Source of the DNA: Candidatus Alistipes faecigallinarum
Lineage (GTDB): Bacteria; Bacteroidota; Bacteroidia; Bacteroidales; Rikenellaceae
NCBI GenBank assembly: GCA_019115605.1
Contig: DXDG01000028.1
Coordinates: forward strand, 1 to 34,723
Direction of reading: 5' to 3'
Length of the DNA stretch: 34,723 bases
A program made the position numbers and the translations under genes. A model generated the notes under the pieces. The model was given only the letters and a program-made list of their open reading frames with translations, was not told the origin of the DNA and made no database searches. Shown piece after piece: positions 20,163 through 27,415 of the stretch; position 1 is the first letter of the stretch, and each line of letters opens with the position of its first letter.

Positions 20163-21550
20163 TATTTTGTCGCGTTCTTTTTCTTTCCGAAGATCAGGAT
20201 AAGCAGCGATCCGAAGATGGCGGCGGCCGACGAGCCCATGAGGATGGCGATCTTGCCGCGGTCGATCATCGCCACGTCGGTGAAGGCCAGCGAATCGACG
20301 AACAGCGCCATCGTGAATCCGATACCTCCCAGACAGGCCACGGCAAAGAGCATCCGCCACGAAGCCCCCTCGGGCATCACGGCAAAGCGGGTCCGCACGG
20401 CGATCCAGCTGGCGAGGAAGATTCCCAGCGGCTTGCCGACGAGCAGTCCGAAGAAGACACCCATGCCGACGGCACCCGCCTCGGGCGTTGCATGGAAGAT
20501 GTTGAGATACTCCGTCGAGGAGATCTCGACACCGGCATTGGCCAGGGCAAAGATCGGCATGACGAGGAACGTAACGTAGGGTGCAAGCGCATGCTCCAGG
20601 CGGTCGCTCATCCCCACCGACTCTGTGGCAAGAGCCCGCACCCGGCGCAGGCACCCCTGCTGTTCGGCATCCGGAAAGTCTTCTCCCGACGTTTCGATCC
20701 GGTCGAAATCGGACTTGAGGGCGCGCATCTTCTGCACGAAATACTCCCGGCTGTAACGCGGCTCCATCGGGATGAGCATGGCCATCGCCACACCGGAGAT
20801 CGTCGAATGGACGCCCGAGTAATAGAACAGGCCCCACACCACGACAGCCGGGATCAGGTAGAAGATCATGCGTTTTTCACCGAGCCGGTTCATGACATAG
20901 ATGCCGACCATAATCAACAGCGCAAGCAACAAACAACCCGCGTGAACCTCGCCGCCGTAAAAGAGGGCGATAACCAGAATGGCCCCCAGGTCGTCGGCGA
21001 TAGCCAGTGCCATCAGAAAGACCCGCAGCGATACCGGAATCCGGGTCTCCAGCATCGTCAGGATACCGACCGCAAAGGCGATATCCGTAGCCGTCGGGAT
21101 TCCCCAGCCCGAAGCGGCCGGCGTCCCGTAGTTGAAACAGGTATAGATAATGGCCGGGGCCAGCATACCGCCTGCTGCGGCCACGACGGGAAGGATTGCC
21201 TTCCGCCAGGTAGAGAGTTGCCCGCGCACGACCTCGCGCTTGATTTCGAGGCCCACGGAGAAGAAGAAGATGACCATCAGCCCGTCGTTGATGAACTTCT
21301 CGACGGTCATGCCGCTCGGAAAAGCCCAGTTGATACCGCCGCCGGGCGAGTGTACCAGCAGCGAGAGTTCGGTTTCGAGCAGATGGTGGTAATAAAACTT
21401 CGTAAAGGGGAGATTGGCAAGAAGCATGGCCACAACCACACACGTCAATAACACCACACCCCCGGCCCACGGAGCCCGCATAAATGCGCGGATCCGAAGC
21501 ACAGCCCTGTGTGTCAGGCTGATCCAACTGAATTTCGATAATGAAAGCAT
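20162..21550 (-). CDS. nhaA: Na+/H+ antiporter NhaA
   Basis: Inner-membrane antiporter exchanging Na+ (or Li+) for two protons; used in pH and salt homeostasis. 462 residues from the ATG at 21550 (MLSLSKFSWISLTHRAVLRI), two bases after the stop of the upstream ureohydrolase gene. An upstream ATG would overlap that gene. About twelve hydrophobic segments are present. Functional residues are in place: Asp156 in PTATDIAFAVG, the Asp186-Asp187 pair in IADDLGAI (E. coli D163/D164), and the late lysine in VGKPLGIF. A longer hydrophilic loop (about 265-320) separates the two halves. It is translationally linked to both neighbours. Confidence 0.96.
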   Translation of the reverse strand: MLSLSKFSWISLTHRAVLRIRAFMRAPWAGGVVLLTCVVVAMLLANLPFTKFYYHHLLETELSLLVHSPGGGINWAFPSGMTVEKFINDGLMVIFFFSVGLEIKREVVRGQLSTWRKAILPVVAAAGGMLAPAIIYTCFNYGTPAASGWGIPTATDIAFAVGILTMLETRIPVSLRVFLMALAIADDLGAILVIALFYGGEVHAGCLLLALLIMVGIYVMNRLGEKRMIFYLIPAVVVWGLFYYSGVHSTISGVAMAMLIPMEPRYSREYFVQKMRALKSDFDRIETSGEDFPDAEQQGCLRRVRALATESVGMSDRLEHALAPYVTFLVMPIFALANAGVEISSTEYLNIFHATPEAGAVGMGVFFGLLVGKPLGIFLASWIAVRTRFAVMPEGASWRMLFAVACLGGIGFTMALFVDSLAFTDVAMIDRGKIAILMGSSAAAIFGSLLILIFGKKKNATK

Positions 21551-21552
21551 CT

Positions 21553-22617
21553 CTATTTTTCTTCCAAGACGATATTTCTGTTCTTTGATGATGCAAGCGT
21601 CTGTCCGCAGAGTTTCCACAGCATGCGCGCCCCGGCAATGGCGTCGATCCGCTCCTCGGCAACGGGAGCCACCTCCACCAGGTCAAAGCCGATGATGCGC
21701 CGTCCCGAACGGGCCAGCACGACAAGCAGCCACACCGCCTCGTTGAAGGTCAGGCCGCCCGAAACGGGCGTACCGGTATGGGGACAGTTCTCACAGGTCA
21801 GTCCGTCGATGTCGAAGCTGACGTAGACCTCCCCGGGAAGCGTCGCGACGATCTTCCGGCAGAGGGCGTCCCACGTCTCACCGCGGAACCGGGCCTCGGC
21901 AAGCGCAAAGTCGTCGAACGAGGCGATACGCTCCGATGCGGCAGCCAGCGCTGCCTCCCCCTCGCTGAAGTCGCGCACGCCGACCTGGGCGATCCGCACG
22001 ACCTGCGGCACGTCGCGCAGGACGTTGTACATGATCGAGGCGTGCGAAAACTCAAACCCCTCGTAAGCCTCGCGCAGGTCGCAGTGGGCGTCGATATGCA
22101 GGATGCCGAAGCGTTCGTGGCGCGCCCCGAGGGCCCGGATCAGTCCGAAGGGGGTCGAGTGGTCGCCGCCGACAAGCCCCACCGTCTTCCCGGCATCGAG
22201 CCAGCGGGCCGCCTGCTGCTCGATATTGGCGTTCATCGCCGCACACCCCTCGTTCACGCGGCGGAGCTTGCGCGCGACGTAGTCGTCGTCGGGCGAGCCG
22301 CCCCCCTCGAGGTGGTCGATCACCCGCGCGGCATCGGCCCGCAGGCGCTGCGACTCCTCCTGGAGCGTGTAGTCCACGTCGGCCGTGGCAATGCCCCGGC
22401 GCCAGAGGCCGGGAGCCAGCGGATCGTAAAAGTCGAGCTGCGTCGAGGCCTCGATGATTGCATCGGGGGCGTAGGCCGCACCGGCTCCGTAGGAGACCGT
22501 CACGTCCCACGGTGCCGAGATGAGGACCACTTCGGCCGCCTCGGGGTCGAACGGCATGCCGAAATAGGCGCCGTTGGCCACGCCGACGCCATCGGGATCA
22601 AAGGTTCTGTTTTCCAT
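21553..22617 (-). CDS. Arginase/agmatinase-family ureohydrolase
   Basis: Manganese enzyme hydrolysing a guanidino or formimino group; candidate substrates are agmatine, arginine or formiminoglutamate. 354 residues from the ATG at 22617 (MENRTFDPDG), longer than typical agmatinase. Metal ligands are all present: His153 in GGDHST, Asp176, His178 and Asp180 in HIDAHCDLR, and Asp269 and Asp271 in SFDIDGL. The TGTPVSGGL segment follows. An insertion (about 78-145) and a Cys-bearing CENCPHTGTP loop are distinctive. First gene of a run with nhaA and FKBP. The specific substrate cannot be assigned from sequence alone. Confidence 0.92.
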   Translation of the reverse strand: MENRTFDPDGVGVANGAYFGMPFDPEAAEVVLISAPWDVTVSYGAGAAYAPDAIIEASTQLDFYDPLAPGLWRRGIATADVDYTLQEESQRLRADAARVIDHLEGGGSPDDDYVARKLRRVNEGCAAMNANIEQQAARWLDAGKTVGLVGGDHSTPFGLIRALGARHERFGILHIDAHCDLREAYEGFEFSHASIMYNVLRDVPQVVRIAQVGVRDFSEGEAALAAASERIASFDDFALAEARFRGETWDALCRKIVATLPGEVYVSFDIDGLTCENCPHTGTPVSGGLTFNEAVWLLVVLARSGRRIIGFDLVEVAPVAEERIDAIAGARMLWKLCGQTLASSKNRNIVLEEK

Positions 22618-22633
22618 AGCGCACATTTCGGTG

Positions 22634-22641
22634 CAAAGATA
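22634..22641 (-). promoter_or_regulatory. -7 box for the ureohydrolase-nhaA-FKBP run
   Basis: Minus-strand TATCTTTG, 16 bases upstream of the chosen ATG, giving a very short leader. There is no clear TTG at -33. Confidence 0.55.
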
Positions 22642-22912
22642 CAAAAAATCTGCAAAACACCTCTCCGAATCGCGCGGGCGGAACGCCCGGGTATCACACC
22701 CCCTCTACGGGAGCGTCTCCACGCTGCCGCATGCGGGCGGGAAACAGGCTCCGGGATACCGGCACGGGCCGTTCGGCCGTCCGGCGGACACCGCAGGGGG
22801 CCGGCTCCCGCTTCTCCGATTTTCGCCATATTTGAACCCCATTTGAATAGGCGAGCATCAGCCTGGAACAGGCGCGTATCCGATCAGAGCAGCCCGAAAA
22901 CACGGCATCCAT
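22642..22912. other. Intergenic region with GC-rich dyads, no gene
   Basis: Spacer between divergent ureohydrolase and pdxB genes. It contains short inverted repeats such as CGGGCG-gaa-CGCCCG (22675-22689) and GGCCGttCGGCC (about 22769-22780), none followed by a T run. Open frames exist on both strands but show no recognisable protein and no start context. I found no riboswitch motif I could name. Confidence 0.4.
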
Positions 22913-22943
22913 TTGCCCCGGCACGCATCATTCACTATATTTG
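22913..22943 (+). promoter_or_regulatory. Promoter of pdxB
   Basis: -33 TTG (22913-22915), 20-base spacer, -7 box TATATTTG (22936-22943). The ATG is 27 bases downstream of the -7 box. Confidence 0.78.
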
Positions 22944-22969
22944 CCGGGTCCAAAACGTCCGAAAACAGC

Positions 22970-23965
22970 ATGAAAATCATCGCCGACAGCGCCATTCCCT
23001 TCCTGGAAGGGGTTCTGGAACCTTATGCCGAGGTACGGTACCTCCCCGGCAAGTCGATTACGGCGGCCGACGTCCGCGACGCCGACGCCCTGATCATCCG
23101 CACCCGCACGCGATGCGACGCCACGCTGCTCGAAGGCTCCCGCGTGCGGCTCATCGCCACGGCGACCATCGGATTCGACCATATCGACCTCGCCTGGTGC
23201 GCCGCCCGCGGCATCCACGTCGCCACAGCCGCCGGCTGCAATGCCCGCGGTGTGCTGCAGTGGATCGGCGCCGTGCTCGTCCATCTCTCGCGCACGCAGG
23301 GCTGGAAGCCGGCCGACAGGACGCTCGGCGTCGTAGGCGTGGGCCATGTCGGATCGCTCGTGCGGCAATATGCCGAGGCGTGGGGTTTCCGCGTGCTGGC
23401 GTGCGACCCGCCGCGCGAGGAGCGCGAACACGGCGGCTTCCTGCCGCTCGGGAAGGTGGCCCGCGAAGCCGACCTGCTCACCTTCCACACGCCGCTCGAC
23501 GCCTCGACCCGCCACATGGCCGATGCCGCCCTTTTCCGGAAGATGAAACCCGGTGCCACAGTCATCAACTCCTCGCGCGGCGAGGTCATGGACGGCGAAG
23601 CCCTCGCGGCAAGCGGCCTGCAATGGGTGCTCGACGTCTGGGAGCACGAGCCGCAGATCGACGCCCGCCTGCTCGACCGGGCGCTGCTCGCAACGCCCCA
23701 CATCGCCGGATACTCCCAGCAGGGCAAGGCCAACGCCACGGCCATGACGGTGGCGACGCTGAGCCGCCTCTTCGACCTGCCGCTCGAGGGGTGGTATCCG
23801 CCGCAGGTCGCCCCCTGCACGCCACGTCCCATATCGTGGGAGGAGCTCTGCGCTACGATCGGCGAAGCCTATGACATCGAAGCCGAAAGCCGCCTTTTGA
23901 AGTCCCGGCCCGGGGATTTCGAGGCGCTGCGCGACCATTATGCCTATCGGAAGGAATATTTTTAG
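22970..23965 (+). CDS. pdxB: 4-phosphoerythronate dehydrogenase
   Basis: NAD-dependent enzyme oxidising 4-phospho-D-erythronate in the DXP-dependent pathway to pyridoxal 5'-phosphate. 331 residues from the ATG at 22970 (MKIIADSAIPFLEGVLEPYA). An earlier ATG lies within the promoter and is rejected. Rossmann dinucleotide motif GVGHVG at 123-128. The catalytic triad of the 2-hydroxyacid dehydrogenase family is visible: Arg203 (NSSRGEV), Glu in DVWEHEP, and His244 (TPHIAGYSQQGK). The C-terminal PdxB dimerisation region is present. It starts the pdxB-pyrD-cinA run. Confidence 0.95.
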   Translation: MKIIADSAIPFLEGVLEPYAEVRYLPGKSITAADVRDADALIIRTRTRCDATLLEGSRVRLIATATIGFDHIDLAWCAARGIHVATAAGCNARGVLQWIGAVLVHLSRTQGWKPADRTLGVVGVGHVGSLVRQYAEAWGFRVLACDPPREEREHGGFLPLGKVAREADLLTFHTPLDASTRHMADAALFRKMKPGATVINSSRGEVMDGEALAASGLQWVLDVWEHEPQIDARLLDRALLATPHIAGYSQQGKANATAMTVATLSRLFDLPLEGWYPPQVAPCTPRPISWEELCATIGEAYDIEAESRLLKSRPGDFEALRDHYAYRKEYF

Positions 23966-23986
23966 GACAAATCCGCAGATTTTTCG

Positions 23987-23994
23987 TACTTTTG
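23987..23994 (+). promoter_or_regulatory. -7 box upstream of pyrD
   Basis: TACTTTTG, 19 bases before the pyrD ATG, in the 48-base pdxB-pyrD spacer. The -33 element is weak. Confidence 0.5.
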
Positions 23995-24013
23995 TCCGGA
24001 TGTATCTGATGCC

Positions 24014-25219
24014 ATGTACCGGAAACTCATAGAACCCCTGCTCTTCTCGCTCACCATCGAACGGGCCCATCGGATTGTCCTGCTGCTGTTGCGCGTCATG
24101 GGGCTGATTCCCGGAGGCCGCTGGCTGCTGCACCGCTGTTATGGCGTGTCGCACCCGGTGCTCGAAAGGGAGGTCTTCGGAATCCGCTTTCCCAACCCCA
24201 TAGGGCTTGCCGCAGGATTCGACCGCAACGGCGAGGCGGTCCGGGAATTCGGAGCCCTGGGTTTCGGATTCGTGGAGATCGGCACCGTAACGCCGCGCCC
24301 CCAGGAGGGCAATCCGCGGCCGCGGGTCTTCCGCCTGCCGAAAGACCATGCCATCGTCAATCGTATCGGTATCGCCAACCGGGGGCTCGACGCCACGGTA
24401 CGCTACCTGCGCCGCGGGCACGAAGGCGTGATCCTGGGATGCAACATCGGCAAGAATACCGACACCCCCGCCGCACAGGCTCCGGCCGACTACCTCAAGC
24501 TCTTCCGCAGCCTCTACCAGTATGCCGACTTCTTCACCGTCAATATCAGCTGCGACAACGCCTGCCACGACGCCAAGACCTATACGAAGGAGTATCTGCT
24601 CGAGATCCTCAACCCGCTGTTCGACTTCCGCCGCGGGCAGAGCGACTACCGGCCCGTCATGCTCAAGATCTCGCCGGACCTCACCGACCGCGAGATCGAC
24701 ACCGTCACGGAGGTGCTGACCTCTTCACCGCTCGACGGCATCGTCGCCACGAACGGCACCCACGACTGCCGCCGCGGGCTGCATACAAGCCGTGCGGGGC
24801 TCGACAAGATCGGCAGCGGCCGCCTGAGCGGAGCTCCCCTGACACAACGCGCCGTGGAGATCGTGCGGCGCATCCACACCCTCTCGGGCGGCAACTACCC
24901 CATCATCGGTTCGGGCGGCATGATGACCCCCGACGATGTGCTGGCCATGCTCGATGCCGGTGCGGACCTCATCCAGCTCTACACGGGATACATATACAAC
25001 GGCCCGGGATTCGTCCGCTCGATCTGCGAGGCCCTGATCGCCGACGCAAACCGGAAGGCCCGACAGACCGGCCAGGAATCCCCGGCGGCCGAAGAGGCTC
25101 CCGAAACCCCCGCCGCCCCGGAAACGGAGCCGTCCGACGCCCCGCCCGCCGACGGAGCTCCATCCGCCGCACCCGCAGCCGACACTCCGGCAGCCGACGC
25201 TCCGGCTTCGCGGCCATGA
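24014..25219 (+). CDS. pyrD: Dihydroorotate dehydrogenase, class 2-like, with Cys at the catalytic position
   Basis: FMN flavoenzyme oxidising dihydroorotate to orotate in pyrimidine synthesis; class 2 enzymes are membrane-associated and pass electrons to quinone. 401 residues. The N-terminal amphipathic extension (MYRKLIEPLLFSLTIERAHR) and core (GLAAGFDRNGE, EIGTVTPRPQEGNPRPRVFR, GCNIGKN) align with E. coli PyrD. The active-site loop NISSPNT of E. coli reads NISCDNA here, putting Cys180 where class 2 enzymes use Ser175; class 1 enzymes use Cys. A Pro/Ala/Glu-rich tail (about 350-401) extends past the usual C-terminus and is probably disordered. Assignment is secure; electron acceptor is inferred. 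Confidence 0.94.
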   Translation: MYRKLIEPLLFSLTIERAHRIVLLLLRVMGLIPGGRWLLHRCYGVSHPVLEREVFGIRFPNPIGLAAGFDRNGEAVREFGALGFGFVEIGTVTPRPQEGNPRPRVFRLPKDHAIVNRIGIANRGLDATVRYLRRGHEGVILGCNIGKNTDTPAAQAPADYLKLFRSLYQYADFFTVNISCDNACHDAKTYTKEYLLEILNPLFDFRRGQSDYRPVMLKISPDLTDREIDTVTEVLTSSPLDGIVATNGTHDCRRGLHTSRAGLDKIGSGRLSGAPLTQRAVEIVRRIHTLSGGNYPIIGSGGMMTPDDVLAMLDAGADLIQLYTGYIYNGPGFVRSICEALIADANRKARQTGQESPAAEEAPETPAAPETEPSDAPPADGAPSAAPAADTPAADAPASRP

Positions 25220-25265
25220 TCCGCCCGGCGCTTCCCGCCGAAGGCTCCAAAACACTGAAACAGAC

Positions 25266-26513
25266 ATGAAAGCAACCATCCTTACGATCGGAGACGAGAT
25301 TCTGATCGGTCAGATCGTGGATACGAACTCCGTATCCATTGCCAAGCACCTCAACTCGGCGGGCATCGTCGTCCGCGAAAAGATCTCCATCGGCGACGAC
25401 CGCGCGCAGATTCTCGACACCGTTGCGCGGGCCCTGCGCGAGACGGAGGTTACCGTCATCACCGGAGGCCTCGGCCCCACGAAGGACGACATCACGAAGA
25501 AGACCCTCGCGGAGCTCTTCCACAGCGGCATGTACCGCGACGAGCGGGTCGCCGCACACGTCGAGCGGATGCTCGCGGCACGCGGCATCGACTACAACGA
25601 GCTGAACCGCTCGCAGGCCCTCGTGCCCGACGCCTGCACGGTGCTCTTCAACGCCCACGGCACGGCCCCCGGCATGTGGTTCGAGCGCGACGGACATGTC
25701 GTCGTCTCGCTGCCGGGCGTCCCCTACGAGATGGAGCACCTGATGCAGGACGAGGTGATGCCGCGGCTGAAGGCGCACTTCTCCCTGCGGCAGATCGTCC
25801 ACCGGACGCTGATTACGGCCGGGCTGCCCGAGTCGATGCTCGCCAAGCGGATCGAGGCGTGGGAGAATGCCCTGCCGCCCTACCTGAAGCTGGCCTACCT
25901 GCCCAATCCGGGCGCCGTGCGGCTGCGCCTGTCGGCCTACGAGGTCGAGGGCGAGAGCGTCGCCCGCGAGATCGAGCGGCAGTTCGAGGCGCTACGCCGG
26001 CTGATCCCCCACAACGTCATCGGCTACGAGACGGCCACGATGCAGGAGCTCGTGCACCGCATCCTCACCGAACGCGGCAAGACCCTCGCCACGGCCGAGA
26101 GCTGCACGGGCGGGGCAATCGCCTCGCGCTTCACGGCCATGCCCGGCGCCTCGGCCTACTTCCGCTGCGGCGTGGTGTCGTACAGCAACGAGTCGAAAGC
26201 GGCCCTGCTCGGTGTCGATCCCGCGACGATCGCCCGCGTGGGCGCCGTCAGCGAGGAGGTGGCCCGCCAGATGGCCGAAGGGGTGCGGCGCGTGGCCGGC
26301 GCCGACTATGCCATCGCCACGACCGGCATCGCGGGTCCCTCGGGAGGCTCGGCCGAGAAGCCCGTCGGCACGGTATGGATCGCCGTGGCAACCCCCGAGG
26401 GAACCGAGGCCGTCTGCAGACAGTGCGGAACGGACCGCGGGCAGGTCATCGACCGCGCCTCGGCCTTCGCCATCGCAATGCTCCGCGATGCGCTGGAGCC
26501 TGCCGGAAGGTAG
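25266..26513 (+). CDS. cinA: CinA family protein (MoCF-like domain plus nicotinamide-nucleotide amidase)
   Basis: Two-domain protein of 415 residues. The N-terminal molybdopterin-binding-like domain (about 1-170) has TIGDEILIGQIVDTNS and ITGGLGPTKDDITKK; in CinA proteins it is linked to ADP-ribose pyrophosphatase activity. The C-terminal PncC-type domain (about 255-410) has ATAESCTGGAIASRF and TTGIAGPSGGS, which deamidates nicotinamide mononucleotide in pyridine-nucleotide salvage. It follows pyrD by 46 bases without a visible terminator, so co-transcription with pyrD is likely. Confidence 0.95.
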   Translation: MKATILTIGDEILIGQIVDTNSVSIAKHLNSAGIVVREKISIGDDRAQILDTVARALRETEVTVITGGLGPTKDDITKKTLAELFHSGMYRDERVAAHVERMLAARGIDYNELNRSQALVPDACTVLFNAHGTAPGMWFERDGHVVVSLPGVPYEMEHLMQDEVMPRLKAHFSLRQIVHRTLITAGLPESMLAKRIEAWENALPPYLKLAYLPNPGAVRLRLSAYEVEGESVAREIERQFEALRRLIPHNVIGYETATMQELVHRILTERGKTLATAESCTGGAIASRFTAMPGASAYFRCGVVSYSNESKAALLGVDPATIARVGAVSEEVARQMAEGVRRVAGADYAIATTGIAGPSGGSAEKPVGTVWIAVATPEGTEAVCRQCGTDRGQVIDRASAFAIAMLRDALEPAGR

Positions 26514-26608
26514 CCTTTCAAAAAGGCGGCGATCGGGTCCCCGGCGCGGCACGACGGCACCCTGCGGCCTCCGCAAAGAGGTCCCGGATCAAAAAAACGG
26601 GCGCTTGC

Positions 26609-26639
26609 TTTGCTAATTGCCGAAAAGGTTGTATATTTG
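26609..26639 (+). promoter_or_regulatory. Promoter of rpmB-rpmG-DUF4295
   Basis: -33 TTTG (26609-26612), 19-base spacer, -7 box TATATTTG (26632-26639). The start would fall near 26646, giving a leader of about 35 bases that includes the small dyad CCCTTAAAAGGG. Confidence 0.8.
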
Positions 26640-26681
26640 CACTCCCTTAAAAGGGTTTACATCAAAACAATTGCACGAAAA

Positions 26682-26915
26682 ATGAAAATTTGCGAAATCA
26701 CAGGCAAGGTGGCGATCGTGGGAAACAACGTTTCGCACTCGCACCACAAGACCAAGCGCAAATTCAGTCCCAATCTGAAAACCAAGCGTTTCTGGTCTGA
26801 GCAGGAGGGTCGCTGGATTACCCTGAAGGTATCGGCCTCCGGCATGAAAACTATCAACAAGAAGGGTCTCGCAGTCGCTCTGCGCGAAGCTGCCGCGCCC
26901 AAAAGCGTGTACTAA
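26682..26915 (+). CDS. rpmB: 50S ribosomal protein L28 (bL28)
   Basis: Large-subunit ribosomal protein, 77 residues. I chose the ATG at 26682 (MKICEITGKVAIVGNNVSHS). The frame extends to an ATG at 26610, but that lies in the promoter. The basic segment HHKTKRKFSPNLKTKRFW is typical. First gene of a three-gene ribosomal-protein operon with rpmG and the DUF4295 gene. Confidence 0.97.
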   Translation: MKICEITGKVAIVGNNVSHSHHKTKRKFSPNLKTKRFWSEQEGRWITLKVSASGMKTINKKGLAVALREAAAPKSVY

Positions 26916-26928
26916 AAACAAGTAACCA

Positions 26929-27111
26929 ATGGCAAAGAAAGGCAACAGAGTTCAGGTCATCCTCGAGTGCACCGAACAGAAAGAGAGCGGCGTTGCGGGA
27001 ATGTCCCGTTACATCACGACCAAGAACAAGAAGAACACGCCCGAGCGTCTGGAGCGCAAGAAGTACAATCCCTTCCTCAAGCGGGTTACCGTTCACCGTG
27101 AAATCAAATAG
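26929..27111 (+). CDS. rpmG: 50S ribosomal protein L33 (bL33)
   Basis: Large-subunit ribosomal protein, 60 residues ([36 protein letters not shown]). It has one Cys and lacks the paired CxxC zinc motifs of the zinc-binding form. It starts 13 bases after the rpmB stop. Confidence 0.96.
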   Translation: MAKKGNRVQVILECTEQKESGVAGMSRYITTKNKKNTPERLERKKYNPFLKRVTVHREIK

Positions 27112-27124
27112 TTAGAGAAGCACT

Positions 27125-27283
27125 ATGGCAAAGAAAGTAGTCGCAACACTGAAAACCGGCACGGGTAAGCAGTTTACCAAGTGCATCAAGATGGTCAAGT
27201 CGGAGAAGACCGGTGCCTACATGTTCAAGGAGGGCGTCATTCCCAACGACCAGGTAAAGGAGTTCTTCGAAGAGAAGAAATAG
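27125..27283 (+). CDS. DUF4295 family small basic protein, probable ribosomal protein bL38
   Basis: A 52-residue basic protein read directly from the sequence: MAKKVVATLKTGTGKQFTKC, followed by a Lys-rich segment (KMVKSEKTGAYMFKE), ending VKEFFEEKK with stop TAG at 27281. It begins 13 bases after the rpmG stop and is clearly part of the rpmB-rpmG operon. This tandem is typical of Bacteroidetes. I recall that a Flavobacterium ribosome structure revealed a new large-subunit protein named bL38, which I believe is this family; the identification is from memory. Ribosomal association is supported by context, size and charge. Confidence 0.9.
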   Translation: MAKKVVATLKTGTGKQFTKCIKMVKSEKTGAYMFKEGVIPNDQVKEFFEEKK

Positions 27284-27310
27284 GCGTATTTTAAGAGACC
27301 ACTCTTAAAT

Positions 27311-27342
27311 ACAAAGGGCATTCCCGCGGGAGTGCCCTTTGT
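27311..27342 (+). terminator. Terminator of the rpmB operon
   Basis: ACAAAGGGCA (27311-27320) pairs with TGCCCTTTGT (27333-27342), with inner TCCC/GGGA. A second dyad, TTTAAGAG-acca-CTCTTAAA, lies just before it (27288-27309). Both follow the DUF4295 stop. Confidence 0.75.
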
Positions 27343-27415
27343 GTATTTGACCCGGGAAACCGGCCCGGAATCCGCGATTTTTTCGTATTTTTATCCGGGA
27401 ATCCGAAACCGCTCC

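Noticed and set aside
20163..20837. Long N-terminal extension of the short FKBP gene into nhaA
   Set aside because: The extension is out of frame with nhaA, has no signal sequence, and the lipoprotein signal begins at 20162 or 20159.
22645..22912. Small open frames or a riboswitch in the ureohydrolase-pdxB spacer
   Set aside because: Frames on both strands lack start context and known domains. I looked for cobalamin- or SAM-type conserved segments and found none I could defend.
26610..26681. Upstream start of rpmB
   Set aside because: This ATG sits in the promoter spacer, upstream of the predicted transcript start; L28 proteins begin at MKICEITGK.
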